This document shows positions 1 through 7,583 of a DNA stretch of 64,000 nucleotides, piece after piece (positions within the stretch are counted from its first letter, which is position 1; each line of letters starts with the position of its first letter). The notes under the pieces were generated by a model. The model did no database searches. It saw only the letters and a list, made by a program, of their open reading frames with translations, and was not told where the DNA came from. A program made the position numbers and the translations under genes. The stretch comes from an uncultured Bacteroidales bacterium (GTDB taxonomy: Bacteria; Bacteroidota; Bacteroidia; Bacteroidales; F082), in the NCBI GenBank assembly GCA_946184615.1, contig CAMHFN010000002.1, forward strand, positions 1 to 64,000, written 5' to 3'.

Positions 1-197
1 CTGGTCGTTACACCGAGCCGCGTTACATCGTCGACCCGGAGGTCGGTATCCTCACCGGCTTGCGCGGCCACGGCTTCATGCTCGGCCAGTACCTCGCCAA
101 GTTGTATGTGGACAAGTACCTCGGCAAGGAGGTGCCCGGCTACATGAAGGATTTGGCCCTCTCAGGACACGGGCTCAGCGAGAACGCTTTCAAATAA
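1..197 (+). CDS. C-terminal fragment of a probable FAD-dependent oxidoreductase
   Basis: Only the last 64 codons are present (frame starting at base 3, stop TAA 195-197); the gene begins outside the window. The fragment reads GLRGHGFMLGQYLAKLYVD and ends SGHGLSENAFK. The G-x-GHGFMLG pattern is what closes the FAD site in DAO-family oxidoreductases (glycine/D-amino acid oxidase type), where this segment lies near the C-terminus. The substrate cannot be told from this tail. It is followed after about 25 nt by a strong terminator, so it is the last gene of its transcript. The family assignment rests on one motif and is tentative. Confidence 0.5.
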   Translation, partial: GRYTEPRYIVDPEVGILTGLRGHGFMLGQYLAKLYVDKYLGKEVPGYMKDLALSGHGLSENAFK

Positions 198-220
198 TTG
201 ATCCGAATTTCGGAATCCTA

Positions 221-251
221 AGAGACGCATTTCGATGCGTCTCTTTTTTTT
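221..251 (+). terminator. Rho-independent terminator after the first gene
   Basis: A 10-bp perfect stem (221-230 with 235-244, AGAGACGCAT/ATGCGTCTCT) with a TTCG tetraloop is followed by a run of T (245-251). Confidence 0.93.
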
Positions 252-282
252 ACCCTGTCTCCAAAATTTCAACACCTTGGCC

Positions 283-313
283 CTTGACAATTCTAAAAAT
301 GTTATTATTTTTG
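283..313 (+). promoter_or_regulatory. Bacteroidota-type promoter for the DUF5618-like gene
   Basis: CTTG (283-286), a 19-nt spacer and TATTTTTG (306-313) match the TTTG-19-TAnnTTTG consensus. The start codon is at 361, giving a leader of about 40 nt. Confidence 0.8.
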
Positions 314-360
314 CAGCGTTGAAATAACGATAGGAATTAATTCTATAAAACATACCTATA

Positions 361-777
361 ATGAGAGATTCAAACCGCCAAGAAGTCTATACCGATCCTG
401 TTGAGGAGGCCCGTCGCTATGTACAGAACGCCAAGGACATCCTGAACGAAAAAGGCAAGCTCGACACCGAACTCCAATACTACGAAGACCGTAAATATGT
501 ACGAATGGCGGGCAACACCCTGTGGAATGGCGTACTGCTCATCCTCGATGCGGTGTTCCATGTGAAAAAGAGCAAAAAAATCCGTCCAAGTTTTCTCGAT
601 TACGAAAAGGTGATTGCCACGCGCGACCGGAAACTACTGGAGTTGGTCAATTGGGGATATGACGCCTTGCATCTTTCCATGGGATATGATGGCCATGGTT
701 CAAAGGTCAATTGTCAGGAAGGCATCCGTATCGCGACACTGATCATCGACCGTTGTGCTACGATGTTGCCTTCGTAG
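361..777 (+). CDS. DUF5618-like small helical protein
   Basis: 138 residues, no signal peptide or membrane segment. The central part (YYEDRKYVRMAGNTLWNGVL, about residues 40-59) and the closing segment with LSMGYDGHGS resemble the DUF5618 family of Bacteroidota, whose function is unknown; the helical character and size recall HEPN-like folds, which is only an impression. It has its own consensus promoter at 283-313. The last 20 nt overlap the 3' end of the convergent rlmN gene, so the two messages are complementary at their ends. No partner gene in the operon suggests a role. Confidence 0.7.
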   Translation: MRDSNRQEVYTDPVEEARRYVQNAKDILNEKGKLDTELQYYEDRKYVRMAGNTLWNGVLLILDAVFHVKKSKKIRPSFLDYEKVIATRDRKLLELVNWGYDALHLSMGYDGHGSKVNCQEGIRIATLIIDRCATMLPS

Positions 778-1774
778 ACAACAACCCGCAGGCGGCGTCG
801 ATGTCTTGGCCGCGTGAAGCACGGATGGTGGCGATGATGCCTTTGTCGTTCAAGGCATCGCGGAACCAGGTCATGGTGTTGTTGTCGGGGCTGTTGAGCG
901 GTATGTTGGGTACCTTGTGGTAACGGATCAGGTTGACACGGCAACGGAGGCTACCTAGCAAACGGGCCATCTCTTTGACATGGTCCTTGGTGTCGTTCAA
1001 GCCCTTGAAGACGATGTACTCGAACGAGAGCCGGCGCTGGCCGTGCCAGTCGTGCTGTTTCACTAAATGAATCACTTCCTTGATGGGATAGTTCTTTTCG
1101 ATAGGCATCAACTTGAGACGTTCATCGTGGAAGGGACTGTGCATGCTGATGGCCAAGTTGCATTTCGATTCGGTGAGGAAGCGCTTTAGGTTGGGAATGA
1201 CACCGCAGGTGGATACGGTGATTCGGGTGGGGCTCCATCCCAAGGCCCATTCTTGGGTGAGGATGTCAAGCGAGCGCATCAGGTTGTCGTAGTTGTTGAG
1301 TGGCTCGCCCATACCCATGAACACGATGTTGGTAAGGGTGTCAAATTCGGGAAGGCTGAGCACCTGGTTGATGATTTCGGCGGCACTGAGGTTTTTCTCG
1401 AAACCTTGTTTTCCCGTAGCGCAGAAGAGGCAATCCATCTGGCATCCCACTTGGGAGGAGACACATAAAGTGGCACGCTCACGGTCGGGGATATAGGCCG
1501 CCTCCACATTGCGTTCTCCCGCAGGGAAGAGGTACTTCTTGGTGCCATCGGTCGAGACCTGCTCCTTCAAAGGGGCATAGAGGCCTACCTCATACTGCTC
1601 CGCCAACAGTTCCCTTGACTTCTTGCTGAGATTGGTCATCTCTTCAAAAGAGGCGACACGCTTGTTGTAAATCCAATCGATGAGTTGCTTGCCGGTGAAC
1701 TTTGGCAGTCCCAGCCCGTTGACCACCTCCTGAATCTCATCAGGGGTCATCCCTAAAAGTATCGGTTTTTCCAT
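758..1774 (-). CDS. rlmN: 23S rRNA (adenine-2503-C2)/tRNA methyltransferase RlmN
   Basis: 338 residues, normal length for the family. This radical-SAM enzyme adds a methyl group to C2 of A2503 in 23S rRNA and of A37 in some tRNAs, through a methyl-cysteine intermediate. Seen: the radical-SAM cluster motif C111-x3-C115-x2-C118 (GCQMDCLFC), the preceding TLCVSSQVG with C104, the SAM-binding MGMGEPL, and the C-terminal ACGLL whose C329 fits the second catalytic cysteine of the family. The start ATG (1774-1772) lies only 4 nt after a TAACTTTG promoter element, so the message may be leaderless. Convergent overlap of 20 nt with the DUF5618-like gene. Confidence 0.96.
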   Translation of the reverse strand: MEKPILLGMTPDEIQEVVNGLGLPKFTGKQLIDWIYNKRVASFEEMTNLSKKSRELLAEQYEVGLYAPLKEQVSTDGTKKYLFPAGERNVEAAYIPDRERATLCVSSQVGCQMDCLFCATGKQGFEKNLSAAEIINQVLSLPEFDTLTNIVFMGMGEPLNNYDNLMRSLDILTQEWALGWSPTRITVSTCGVIPNLKRFLTESKCNLAISMHSPFHDERLKLMPIEKNYPIKEVIHLVKQHDWHGQRRLSFEYIVFKGLNDTKDHVKEMARLLGSLRCRVNLIRYHKVPNIPLNSPDNNTMTWFRDALNDKGIIATIRASRGQDIDAACGLLSTKATS

Positions 1775-1778
1775 GTGG

Positions 1779-1809
1779 CAAAGTTACAGATTATTTCTAT
1801 TTTTGCAAA
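1779..1809 (-). promoter_or_regulatory. Promoter of rlmN, possibly leaderless
   Basis: On the minus strand TTTG (1809-1806), exactly 19 nt, then TAACTTTG (1786-1779) is a full consensus match. Only CCAC separates it from the rlmN ATG, so transcription would begin at or beside the start codon. Its -33 box directly abuts the -7 box of the opposing CotH promoter. Confidence 0.8.
1798..1805 (+). promoter_or_regulatory. -7 element of the CotH-family gene
   Basis: TATTTTTG, 20 nt upstream of the ATG at 1826. The -33 position reads GTGG and is a poor match. This element shows why an upstream GTG (1775) is not the start. Confidence 0.7.
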
Positions 1810-1825
1810 CTCAAACCATTTTGGA

Positions 1826-3838
1826 ATGAAAAGAGTCGCTGTCTTACTATTAATATTGGTGTGTTGTTCGTGGACTTGGGCCCAGATTCTGACGGACAGC
1901 AACCTGCCCATTGTGGTCATCGAGACCGATGGCGGGGTCAATATCCCGGATGAGCCTAAAGTGTTTGGCAACATGAAAATCATCTGGCATCAAGATGGCT
2001 CGCGGAACTCTTTGAGAGACCTTAACAACCCCTTGTTCTTGAACTACGATGGTCGTATCAGCATTGAACTTAGAGGCAGTTCATCGCAAATGCCCGCAAA
2101 AAAACCTTACGGCTTGACTACGTTGCAAGCGGATAACGAAACCAACAACAATGTCAGCCTCTTAGGGATGCCCGAAGAGAACGACTGGATTTTGAACTCC
2201 TTGGCTTTTGATCAAACAGGGATGCGCGACGTGCTGTCCTACGAGCTTTCAGAACGTTTGGGACAATACGCTCCTCGAAGAGTCTATTGCGAGGTGATGA
2301 TTAACAACGACTACAAAGGATTGTATGTCTTCATGGAGAAGATCAAGGTGGATAAAGACCGGGTCAACATTGTAAAAATGGATGAAACTTGTAACGACTA
2401 CCCTGAGGTTACGGGTGGTTTTATCACCAAAGCAGATAAAACAACGGGTAACGATCCCGTGGCTTGGCAAATGCTGGAATATGGCAGCAGTGGGTGGTGG
2501 CCCAGCTATGTGGATTTCATTCATCATTATCCTAAACCACAGGAGGTTACGCCAGCGCAAAACGACTACATTCACGATGTCTTCCTTCAACTTAGCGAGG
2601 TGGCCGGCAACCATGATGAATCCATTGCCACGGGGATTCCTTCGGTGATTGACATTCCATCCTTTGTCGATTTCATGATGATTGCGGAATTTAGCTCCAA
2701 TGTGGATGTTTATCAGCTGAGTACTTTTTTCCACAAGGATCGGCTGGGCAAGCTTCGTGCAGGTCCGATATGGGACTATAATTTGGCCTATGGTTATGAC
2801 GAGTTCGGCTATCGCAGCCGTTATGATGTCTGGCAGTTCAATAACCAGGACAACAACGGTCCGAAATTTTGGAAGGACTTGTTTGACACAGACCTTTTCC
2901 GGTGCTATTTAGCGCATCGATGGGAGGAGCTGACGCAGCTAGGGCAACCCTTGAACTATGACGAGGTATGTTTTCGCATTGACGAGATTGACGAATGGAT
3001 TAGCGAAGGAGTAGGTCGTGACAATCAGCGGTGGCATCAGATGTACAGCCATGCGGATTATATTGATGACATGAAGAGTTGGCTGCAAGACCGCATCAAC
3101 TGGATGAACCAGCAATTTTTATTTTACGGCAATTGCAACAATGGGGAACTGCCGCCTTTGGTCATTTCCAAGATCCATTATCATCCTGAGGATTGGTGGG
3201 GTATCGATGGGGATGACCTCGAGTTTATTGAGGTGACCAATAACGGCGATGAGGATGTGGATTTGACGGGTGTTTATTTTCGTGAACTGGGCATCACTTA
3301 TCGTTTTCCAGTGGGTTCAACGCTGGCCGCTCGGGAAGCTTTGGTGCTTTGTTCCGATACGGTGTCTTTTGTCAGTTGTTACGGCTTCGAGCCGTTTGGG
3401 CAGTTCAACCGCAACCTTTCCAACAAGTCGGAAAACCTGGTGTTGGCCGACGCTTGGGGCAATATCATTGACCAGGTGCATTACTATGACTCCGATCCCT
3501 GGCCTTGGGAAGCCGATGGCGAAGGACCATACCTGCAGTTGATCGACCTTGATTTGGATAACAGCCTACCCGAGAACTGGGCTTTGGGGAATGACCTCAC
3601 GAGCGTGTCGGAAGCCTTGGCTGGCGAGGGTTTCAGGGTGTTTCCCAATCCTACAACGGGTGTGGTGAATATTGTCGGGGTCTCCAATGGGGAATATCGC
3701 ATCTCCAATGTGATGGGGCAAACCTTGATAAATGGTGTACTCAAAGCCAATCCCCATCAGATTGATATCAGCAGTTTACCGAGCGGAATGTATTTCCTCA
3801 CGGTGGAAAATCATACCCAAAAGTTGATGGTAAAATAA
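1826..3838 (+). CDS. CotH-kinase family / lamin-tail domain protein with T9SS sorting domain
   Basis: 670 residues from ATG 1826; the reading frame stays open to a GTG at 1775 but that lies upstream of the promoter. Order of parts: signal peptide (about 1-19, ending TWAQ); CotH-like region (about 30-420) with YGLTTL, ELSERLGQYAPRR, GLYVFMEKIKVDKDRVNI, GGFITKADK and AGPIWDYNLAYG; a lamin-tail-like beta domain (about 450-570, with ISKIHYHP and DLEFIEVTNNGD); and a C-terminal T9SS domain (FRVFPNPTTG to KLMVK). CotH proteins are atypical kinases in spores and bacteria, so a secreted kinase or cell-surface role is possible; the substrate is not evident. Exported through Sec and T9SS by inference. 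Confidence 0.88.
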   Translation: MKRVAVLLLILVCCSWTWAQILTDSNLPIVVIETDGGVNIPDEPKVFGNMKIIWHQDGSRNSLRDLNNPLFLNYDGRISIELRGSSSQMPAKKPYGLTTLQADNETNNNVSLLGMPEENDWILNSLAFDQTGMRDVLSYELSERLGQYAPRRVYCEVMINNDYKGLYVFMEKIKVDKDRVNIVKMDETCNDYPEVTGGFITKADKTTGNDPVAWQMLEYGSSGWWPSYVDFIHHYPKPQEVTPAQNDYIHDVFLQLSEVAGNHDESIATGIPSVIDIPSFVDFMMIAEFSSNVDVYQLSTFFHKDRLGKLRAGPIWDYNLAYGYDEFGYRSRYDVWQFNNQDNNGPKFWKDLFDTDLFRCYLAHRWEELTQLGQPLNYDEVCFRIDEIDEWISEGVGRDNQRWHQMYSHADYIDDMKSWLQDRINWMNQQFLFYGNCNNGELPPLVISKIHYHPEDWWGIDGDDLEFIEVTNNGDEDVDLTGVYFRELGITYRFPVGSTLAAREALVLCSDTVSFVSCYGFEPFGQFNRNLSNKSENLVLADAWGNIIDQVHYYDSDPWPWEADGEGPYLQLIDLDLDNSLPENWALGNDLTSVSEALAGEGFRVFPNPTTGVVNIVGVSNGEYRISNVMGQTLINGVLKANPHQIDISSLPSGMYFLTVENHTQKLMVK

Positions 3839-3876
3839 AAAAACAACCCAACCTGACCTTAAATCAAGTTGGGTTG
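3835..3876 (-). terminator. Terminator of the NifU-like/GGGtGRT operon
   Basis: CAACCCAAC (3844-3852) pairs with GTTGGGTTG (3868-3876); read on the minus strand the stem is followed by a T-run (complement of 3837-3843). It also lies just past the convergent CotH gene's stop. Confidence 0.8.
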
Positions 3877-3881
3877 CATAC

Positions 3882-3913
3882 CTTCTGTCTTCTGTCTTCC
3901 GACTTCTGACTTA
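3882..3913. repeat. Heptamer repeat array at 3' end of the GGGtGRT gene
   Basis: CTTCTGT, CTTCTGT, CTTCCGA, CTTCTGA, then CTTAC: four 7-nt units ending inside the stop codon region of the GGGtGRT gene (stop 3913-3911 on the minus strand). Same unit family as 18520-18554. Confidence 0.9.
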
Positions 3914-4921
3914 CTTCATCGCCTGTTCCACAGCCACAGCCACGGCGACGGTGGCGCCCACCATCGGGTTGTTGCCCATGCCGAGGTAGCCCATCATCTC
4001 GACGTGTGCCGGGACGGATGAGGAGCCTGCGAACTGGGCGTCACTGTGCATACGGCCCATGGTGTCGGTCATGCCATAGCTGGCGGGACCGGCGGCCATG
4101 TTGTCGGGGTGCAGGGTGCGGCCCGTGCCACCGCCCGAAGCCACGGAGAAGTAAGGTTTGCCAGCAAGCAGACGCTCTTTTTTATAGGTGCCTGCCACAG
4201 GGTGTTGGAAACGGGTGGGGTTGGTGGAGTTGCCGGTGATGGAGACATCGACGTTTTCCAGCCACAGGATGGCCACGCCTTCGCGGACATCGTCGGCACC
4301 GTAGCAGTTCACCTTGGAACGGAGGCCAGTGGAGTAGGGGATGCGCTCCACGACGGTCACCTTGCCGGTGTAGTAGTCGAACTCGGTGCGGCAGTAGGTG
4401 AATCCGTTGATGCGGCTGATGATCTTGGCAGCGTCTTTGCCGAGGCCGTTCAAAATCACGCGCAAGGGTTTTTGGCGCACTTTATTGGCCATCTCAGCGA
4501 TCTTGATGGCGCCTTCGGCGGCGGCGAAGCTCTCGTGGCCGGCCAGGAAGGCGAAGCATTCGGTCTCTTCACGGAGCAGCCGGGCGGCGAGGTTGCCGTG
4601 GCCGATGCCGACCTTACGGTCGTCGGCGACGGAACCGTCGATGCAGAACGACTGGAGGCCTTCGCCAATGGCTTCGGCAGCTTCGGCAGCGTTCTTGCAG
4701 CCCTTCTTGATGGCGATAGCGGCACCGCAGGTGTAAGCCCATTTTACATTCTCGAAGCAGATGGGCTGGGTTTCCTCTGCCATCTTGTAGGGGTCGATGC
4801 CCTTGGCTTCGCAAATCTCGTCGGCTTCCTCGATGCTTTGGATACCATATTTATTTAATACGCTCAGGACATTGGCCATGCGGCGTTCCTGACTTTCGAA
4901 TTTAACTTCACGTCTTGCCAT
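3911..4921 (-). CDS. GGGtGRT family protein
   Basis: 336 residues from ATG 4921 (MARREVKFES), which is preceded by a strong AAGGAGG ribosome site; a 16-codon upstream extension to 4969 would overlap the previous gene and is not chosen. The signature GGGTGRTLHPDNMAAGPA (about residues 270-287) names a conserved family of anaerobes with no established function. Other traits are many glycine-rich turns, GHGNLAARLLREETECFAFLAGHESFAAAEGA near the middle (a possible ligand pocket, inferred) and several cysteines. No signal peptide. It follows a NifU-like scaffold gene by 13 nt, so both are co-transcribed; this pairing suggests a role linked to iron-sulfur clusters, which is inference. Confidence 0.88.
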   Translation of the reverse strand: MARREVKFESQERRMANVLSVLNKYGIQSIEEADEICEAKGIDPYKMAEETQPICFENVKWAYTCGAAIAIKKGCKNAAEAAEAIGEGLQSFCIDGSVADDRKVGIGHGNLAARLLREETECFAFLAGHESFAAAEGAIKIAEMANKVRQKPLRVILNGLGKDAAKIISRINGFTYCRTEFDYYTGKVTVVERIPYSTGLRSKVNCYGADDVREGVAILWLENVDVSITGNSTNPTRFQHPVAGTYKKERLLAGKPYFSVASGGGTGRTLHPDNMAAGPASYGMTDTMGRMHSDAQFAGSSSVPAHVEMMGYLGMGNNPMVGATVAVAVAVEQAMK

Positions 4922-4934
4922 AGTAATGTCCTCC

Positions 4935-5627
4935 TTATTCTTTACGTGGGTCAATATATTTTGCGGCATCGGCGAAACGTCCGTAGGTGCCGGTGGCTTT
5001 CTTCAAGGCTTCGTTTGCATCATCGCCTTTCTTGATGAAGTCCATCATTTTGCCGAGGCTGACGAATTCATAGCCGATGATTTCGCTGTTCTCGTCGAGG
5101 GCGATGCGGGTGCAATAGCCTTCGGTCATCTCAAGGTAGCGCGGGCCTTTTTCAAGGGTGCCGAACATGGTGCCGATTTGGCTGCGGAGACCTTTGCCAA
5201 GGTCTTCAAGCGAGGCACCAACCAGCAGACCACCTTCAGAGAAAGCAGATTGGGAACGACCGTAGACGATTTGCAGGAAGATTTCGCGCATGGCGGTGTT
5301 GATGGCATCGCACACGAGGTCGGTGTTGAGGGCTTCGAGGACGGTCTTGCCGGGCAGGATCTCGGCGGCCATGGCTGCCGAGTGGGTCATGCCGGAGCAA
5401 CCGATGGTCTCGACCAAAGCTTCTTGGATGATGCCGTCCTTGACATTAAGGGTGAGTTTGCAGGCTCCCTGTTGGGGGGCACACCAGCCGATACCGTGGG
5501 TAAACCCGCTGATGTCTTTCACATCTTTGACGCGCACCCACTTGCCTTCTTCCGGAATCGGAGCGCAAGGGTGGTTGGCGCCTTTCTTTACGCAGCACTG
5601 ATGCTGTACTTCTTGGGTGTAAATCAT
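4935..5627 (-). CDS. NifU/IscU-like iron-sulfur scaffold protein
   Basis: 230 residues. The part around VETIGCSGMTHSAAMAAEIL matches the FxTFGCGSA loop of IscU/NifU scaffolds, with further cysteines in GIGWCAPQQGACKL and DLVCDAIN placed as in the three-cysteine scaffold site. It is longer than IscU (about 130 residues): an N-terminal extension (with CC and a C at residue 21) and a C-terminal part ending YIDPRKE are additional. Probably assembles or donates Fe-S clusters in the cytoplasm. It sits first in a two-gene operon with the GGGtGRT protein and has a TAATTTTG promoter element at 5676-5683. No IscS or SufBC is in view. Confidence 0.8.
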   Translation of the reverse strand: MIYTQEVQHQCCVKKGANHPCAPIPEEGKWVRVKDVKDISGFTHGIGWCAPQQGACKLTLNVKDGIIQEALVETIGCSGMTHSAAMAAEILPGKTVLEALNTDLVCDAINTAMREIFLQIVYGRSQSAFSEGGLLVGASLEDLGKGLRSQIGTMFGTLEKGPRYLEMTEGYCTRIALDENSEIIGYEFVSLGKMMDFIKKGDDANEALKKATGTYGRFADAAKYIDPRKE

Positions 5628-5631
5628 TTTT

Positions 5632-5665
5632 ATTTAAAGATTTAAGATTTAGAAATTCAAAGATT
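5632..5665. repeat. Degenerate 7/8-nt repeat in the NifU-like gene leader
   Basis: TTTAAAGA, TTTAAGA, TTTAGAAA, TTCAAAGA: loosely repeated 7-8 nt units lying in the 5' leader of the minus-strand gene that starts at 5627. Related to the octamer array at 23392-23423. Confidence 0.6.
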
Positions 5666-5675
5666 GAACTGGGGG

Positions 5676-5683
5676 CAAAATTA
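5676..5683 (-). promoter_or_regulatory. -7 element of the NifU-like/GGGtGRT operon
   Basis: TAATTTTG on the minus strand, about 50 nt upstream of ATG 5627; no clear -33 box at 19-20 nt because the tRNA terminator occupies that space. Confidence 0.55.
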
Positions 5684-5695
5684 CGTTTTTTTCCT

Positions 5696-5729
5696 AAATA
5701 AAAAAGCCTCCAAGCGATTGGAGGCTTTT
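5696..5729 (-). terminator. Terminator following tRNA-Leu
   Basis: GCCTCCAA (5706-5713), loop GCGA, TTGGAGGC (5718-5725), with A-run on one side and T-run on the other, so it can act in both directions; on the minus strand it directly follows the tRNA 3' end. Confidence 0.88.
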
Positions 5730-5815
5730 GGTACCGAAGGCCGGGATCGAACCGGCACGAGTTTAACCTCATCGGTTTTTGAGACCGACGCGTCTACCTA
5801 TTCCGCCACTTCGGC
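5729..5815 (-). tRNA. tRNA-Leu (anticodon CAA)
   Basis: A class II tRNA with a long variable arm. Acceptor GCCGAAG (5815-5809) pairs with CTTCGGT (5739-5733); the anticodon loop is CTCAAAA giving CAA; the T-arm has GGTTCGATCC. The 3' CCA is encoded (5731-5729). Confidence 0.95.
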
Positions 5816-5839
5816 ATGGCTTCCCTAGGAAAGCGGGTG

Positions 5840-5870
5840 CAAAATTACAACATTTTCCGAAACATACAAT
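5840..5870 (-). promoter_or_regulatory. Promoter of tRNA-Leu
   Basis: Minus strand ATTG (5870-5867), 19-nt spacer, TAATTTTG (5847-5840); 24 nt upstream of the tRNA. Confidence 0.7.
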
Positions 5871-5897
5871 TTTTTTTGGCTTGTTTTTGAAAAAAAC

Positions 5898-5929
5898 TTT
5901 GGTGTTCTTGTATAAAAGCCGTAATTTTG
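5898..5929 (+). promoter_or_regulatory. Promoter of the prs operon
   Basis: TTTG (5898-5901), 20-nt spacer, TAATTTTG (5922-5929); leader of about 35 nt to ATG 5970. Confidence 0.82.
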
Positions 5930-5969
5930 CAGCCCGAAAAACGTAGTTAACTAACAAACTTTTTCAGCG

Positions 5970-6905
5970 ATGTCAGGAAAATATGTTTCCATATTTGCAG
6001 GAAGGGCTACCCATGAGTTGGGCGATAAAATCGCCAAAGCTTACGGGACTGAGCTCGGGAAATCGTCGGTCGTAGAGTTCTCTGACCACGAATTCCAGCC
6101 TTCTTTCGACGAGAGCATCCGTGGCCATCACGTGTTCATCGTGCAGTCCACCATGGCTCCGACCGACAACCTGATGGAGTTGCTGTTGATGATCGATGCT
6201 GCCAAACGCGCTTCGGCACATAAAGTCATTGCGGTGATTCCGTATTTCGGATGGGCCCGCCAGGACCGTAAAGACCAGCCTCGTGTGAGCATCGGCTCGA
6301 AACTGGTAGCCAACATGTTGACGGCTGCCCATGTCGACCGTATCATCACCATGGACCTCCACGCCGACCAGATCCAAGGTTTCTTCGACATCCCGATGGA
6401 TGCCTTGTACGCTTCCAGTATCTTCATTGAGCATATCAGGCAGATGCATATTGACGATCTATTGATTGCTGCTCCCGACCTGGGGGCTTCCAAACGTGCC
6501 TCGGCCTATGCCAAACGTCTGGGTTGCGACTTGGCTGTCTGCCATAAGCAACGTGCTCGTGCCAACGTGGTGGAGAGCATGACCCTCATCGGAGATGTAA
6601 AGGACAAGAACGTCATCATTCTTGATGATATCATCGACACCGCCGGTACCATCGTCAAAGCCGGTCAGCTGATGATGGACAATGGAGCTAAGAGTGTCAG
6701 GGCCTTCGCCACCCATGCCGTGTGCAGTGGCCCCGCCATGGAACGCCTCGACAACTCGGTGTTCAGCGAAGTGGTCGTCACCGATACCATCCCGCTGCCC
6801 GCCAACGCTTCCAAGAAAATCAGAGTGGTGAGCACCGCCCCGCTGTTCGCCGATGTGATCCGTCGCATCGAGAACTACGAGTCGATCAGCTCGCTTTTCA
6901 AATAA
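5970..6905 (+). CDS. prs: Ribose-phosphate pyrophosphokinase (PRPP synthetase)
   Basis: 311 residues, family length. Makes PRPP from ribose 5-phosphate and ATP, feeding purine, pyrimidine, His, Trp and NAD synthesis. Seen: the FSDHEFQPSFDESIRG segment (37-52), MDLHADQIQGFF with catalytic-site histidine (128-139), and the PRPP-binding loop DDIIDTAGT (219-227). First gene of a run prs, rplY, pth, lipoprotein, with 19 nt to rplY. A consensus promoter lies 40 nt upstream. Confidence 0.96.
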   Translation: MSGKYVSIFAGRATHELGDKIAKAYGTELGKSSVVEFSDHEFQPSFDESIRGHHVFIVQSTMAPTDNLMELLLMIDAAKRASAHKVIAVIPYFGWARQDRKDQPRVSIGSKLVANMLTAAHVDRIITMDLHADQIQGFFDIPMDALYASSIFIEHIRQMHIDDLLIAAPDLGASKRASAYAKRLGCDLAVCHKQRARANVVESMTLIGDVKDKNVIILDDIIDTAGTIVKAGQLMMDNGAKSVRAFATHAVCSGPAMERLDNSVFSEVVVTDTIPLPANASKKIRVVSTAPLFADVIRRIENYESISSLFK

Positions 6906-6924
6906 TTATTAATCAATTTAAACT

Positions 6925-7500
6925 ATGAAAACAGTATCATTGAGCGGTTCTCTTCGCGAGAACGTAGGGAAAAAAGATGCTAAGGCCCTTCGTAAGGCTG
7001 AATTGGTGCCGTGCGTCCTTTATGGCGGCGACGAGCAGATCCATTTCGCTACCGAGGCCAAAAACTTCAAGAAGCTCCTCTTCACCCCAGAGTGCTTCAT
7101 CATCAACATCACCATCGGCGACAAGTCGTACAACGCCATCCTTCAGGATGTCCAGTACCACCCTGTGACCGACAACGTGCTGCACGCCGACTTCCTCCTG
7201 GTGAAGGAAGACAAACCCATCACCGTTGTGCTGCCCATCGCCGTCGAAGGCTCAGCCCCTGGTGTCATGCGTGGTGGTAAGCTGAAACAAGCTATCCGCA
7301 AGATCAAAGTCAGCGGTCTCGCAAAAGACCTTCCTGAGATCGTCACTGTCAACATCAGCAACCTTAACATCCTCGATGCCATCAGAGTCCGTGACCTTAA
7401 CATCGAAGGTGTCACCATGGTTACTCCTGGCTATCAGGTCATCGTCGAGGTCCGCGCTGCCCGCGGTGCTGCTGTCGCTGCTGAAGAAGCTGAAGAATAA
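6925..7500 (+). CDS. rplY: 50S ribosomal protein L25 (long, CTC-type)
   Basis: 191 residues: an N-terminal 5S-rRNA-binding L25 domain (about 1-90, with GKKDAKALRKAELVPCVLYGG) joined to a TL5/CTC C-terminal beta domain (about 95-185). The acidic, alanine-rich tail (AAVAAEEAEE) is common in this form. Binds 5S rRNA in the large subunit. The prs-rplY-pth order is widely conserved, which supports the call. A large hairpin (7523-7561) separates it from pth. Confidence 0.93.
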   Translation: MKTVSLSGSLRENVGKKDAKALRKAELVPCVLYGGDEQIHFATEAKNFKKLLFTPECFIINITIGDKSYNAILQDVQYHPVTDNVLHADFLLVKEDKPITVVLPIAVEGSAPGVMRGGKLKQAIRKIKVSGLAKDLPEIVTVNISNLNILDAIRVRDLNIEGVTMVTPGYQVIVEVRAARGAAVAAEEAEE

Positions 7501-7522
7501 TTGTTTTGATATTCAAGAATTT

Positions 7523-7561
7523 AGAGAATTAGAGATCTCGTTAACGAATCTCTAATTCTCT
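7523..7561 (+). terminator. Long perfect inverted repeat between rplY and pth
   Basis: A 14-bp perfect stem (7523-7536 with 7548-7561, AGAGAATTAGAGAT/ATCTCTAATTCTCT) encloses an inner palindrome TCGTTAACGA (7538-7547). It is followed by TATTTCTTG rather than a clean T-run, so it may attenuate or be an RNA processing site instead of a full terminator. Confidence 0.6.
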
Positions 7562-7583
7562 ATTTCTTGTTAAACAACGATCC

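Noticed and set aside
758-944. Small frames opposite or beside the rlmN 3' end (for example at 711-923)
   Set aside because: They lie entirely inside rlmN in the wrong frame and lack start signals.
1775-1825. GTG at 1775 as start of the CotH-family gene
   Set aside because: It precedes the promoter -7 box and would put a non-signal sequence before a clear signal peptide.
5729-5815. tRNA-Leu and tRNA-Gln as integration sites of mobile elements
   Set aside because: No repeated tRNA 3' ends, integrase or phage gene is near either tRNA.
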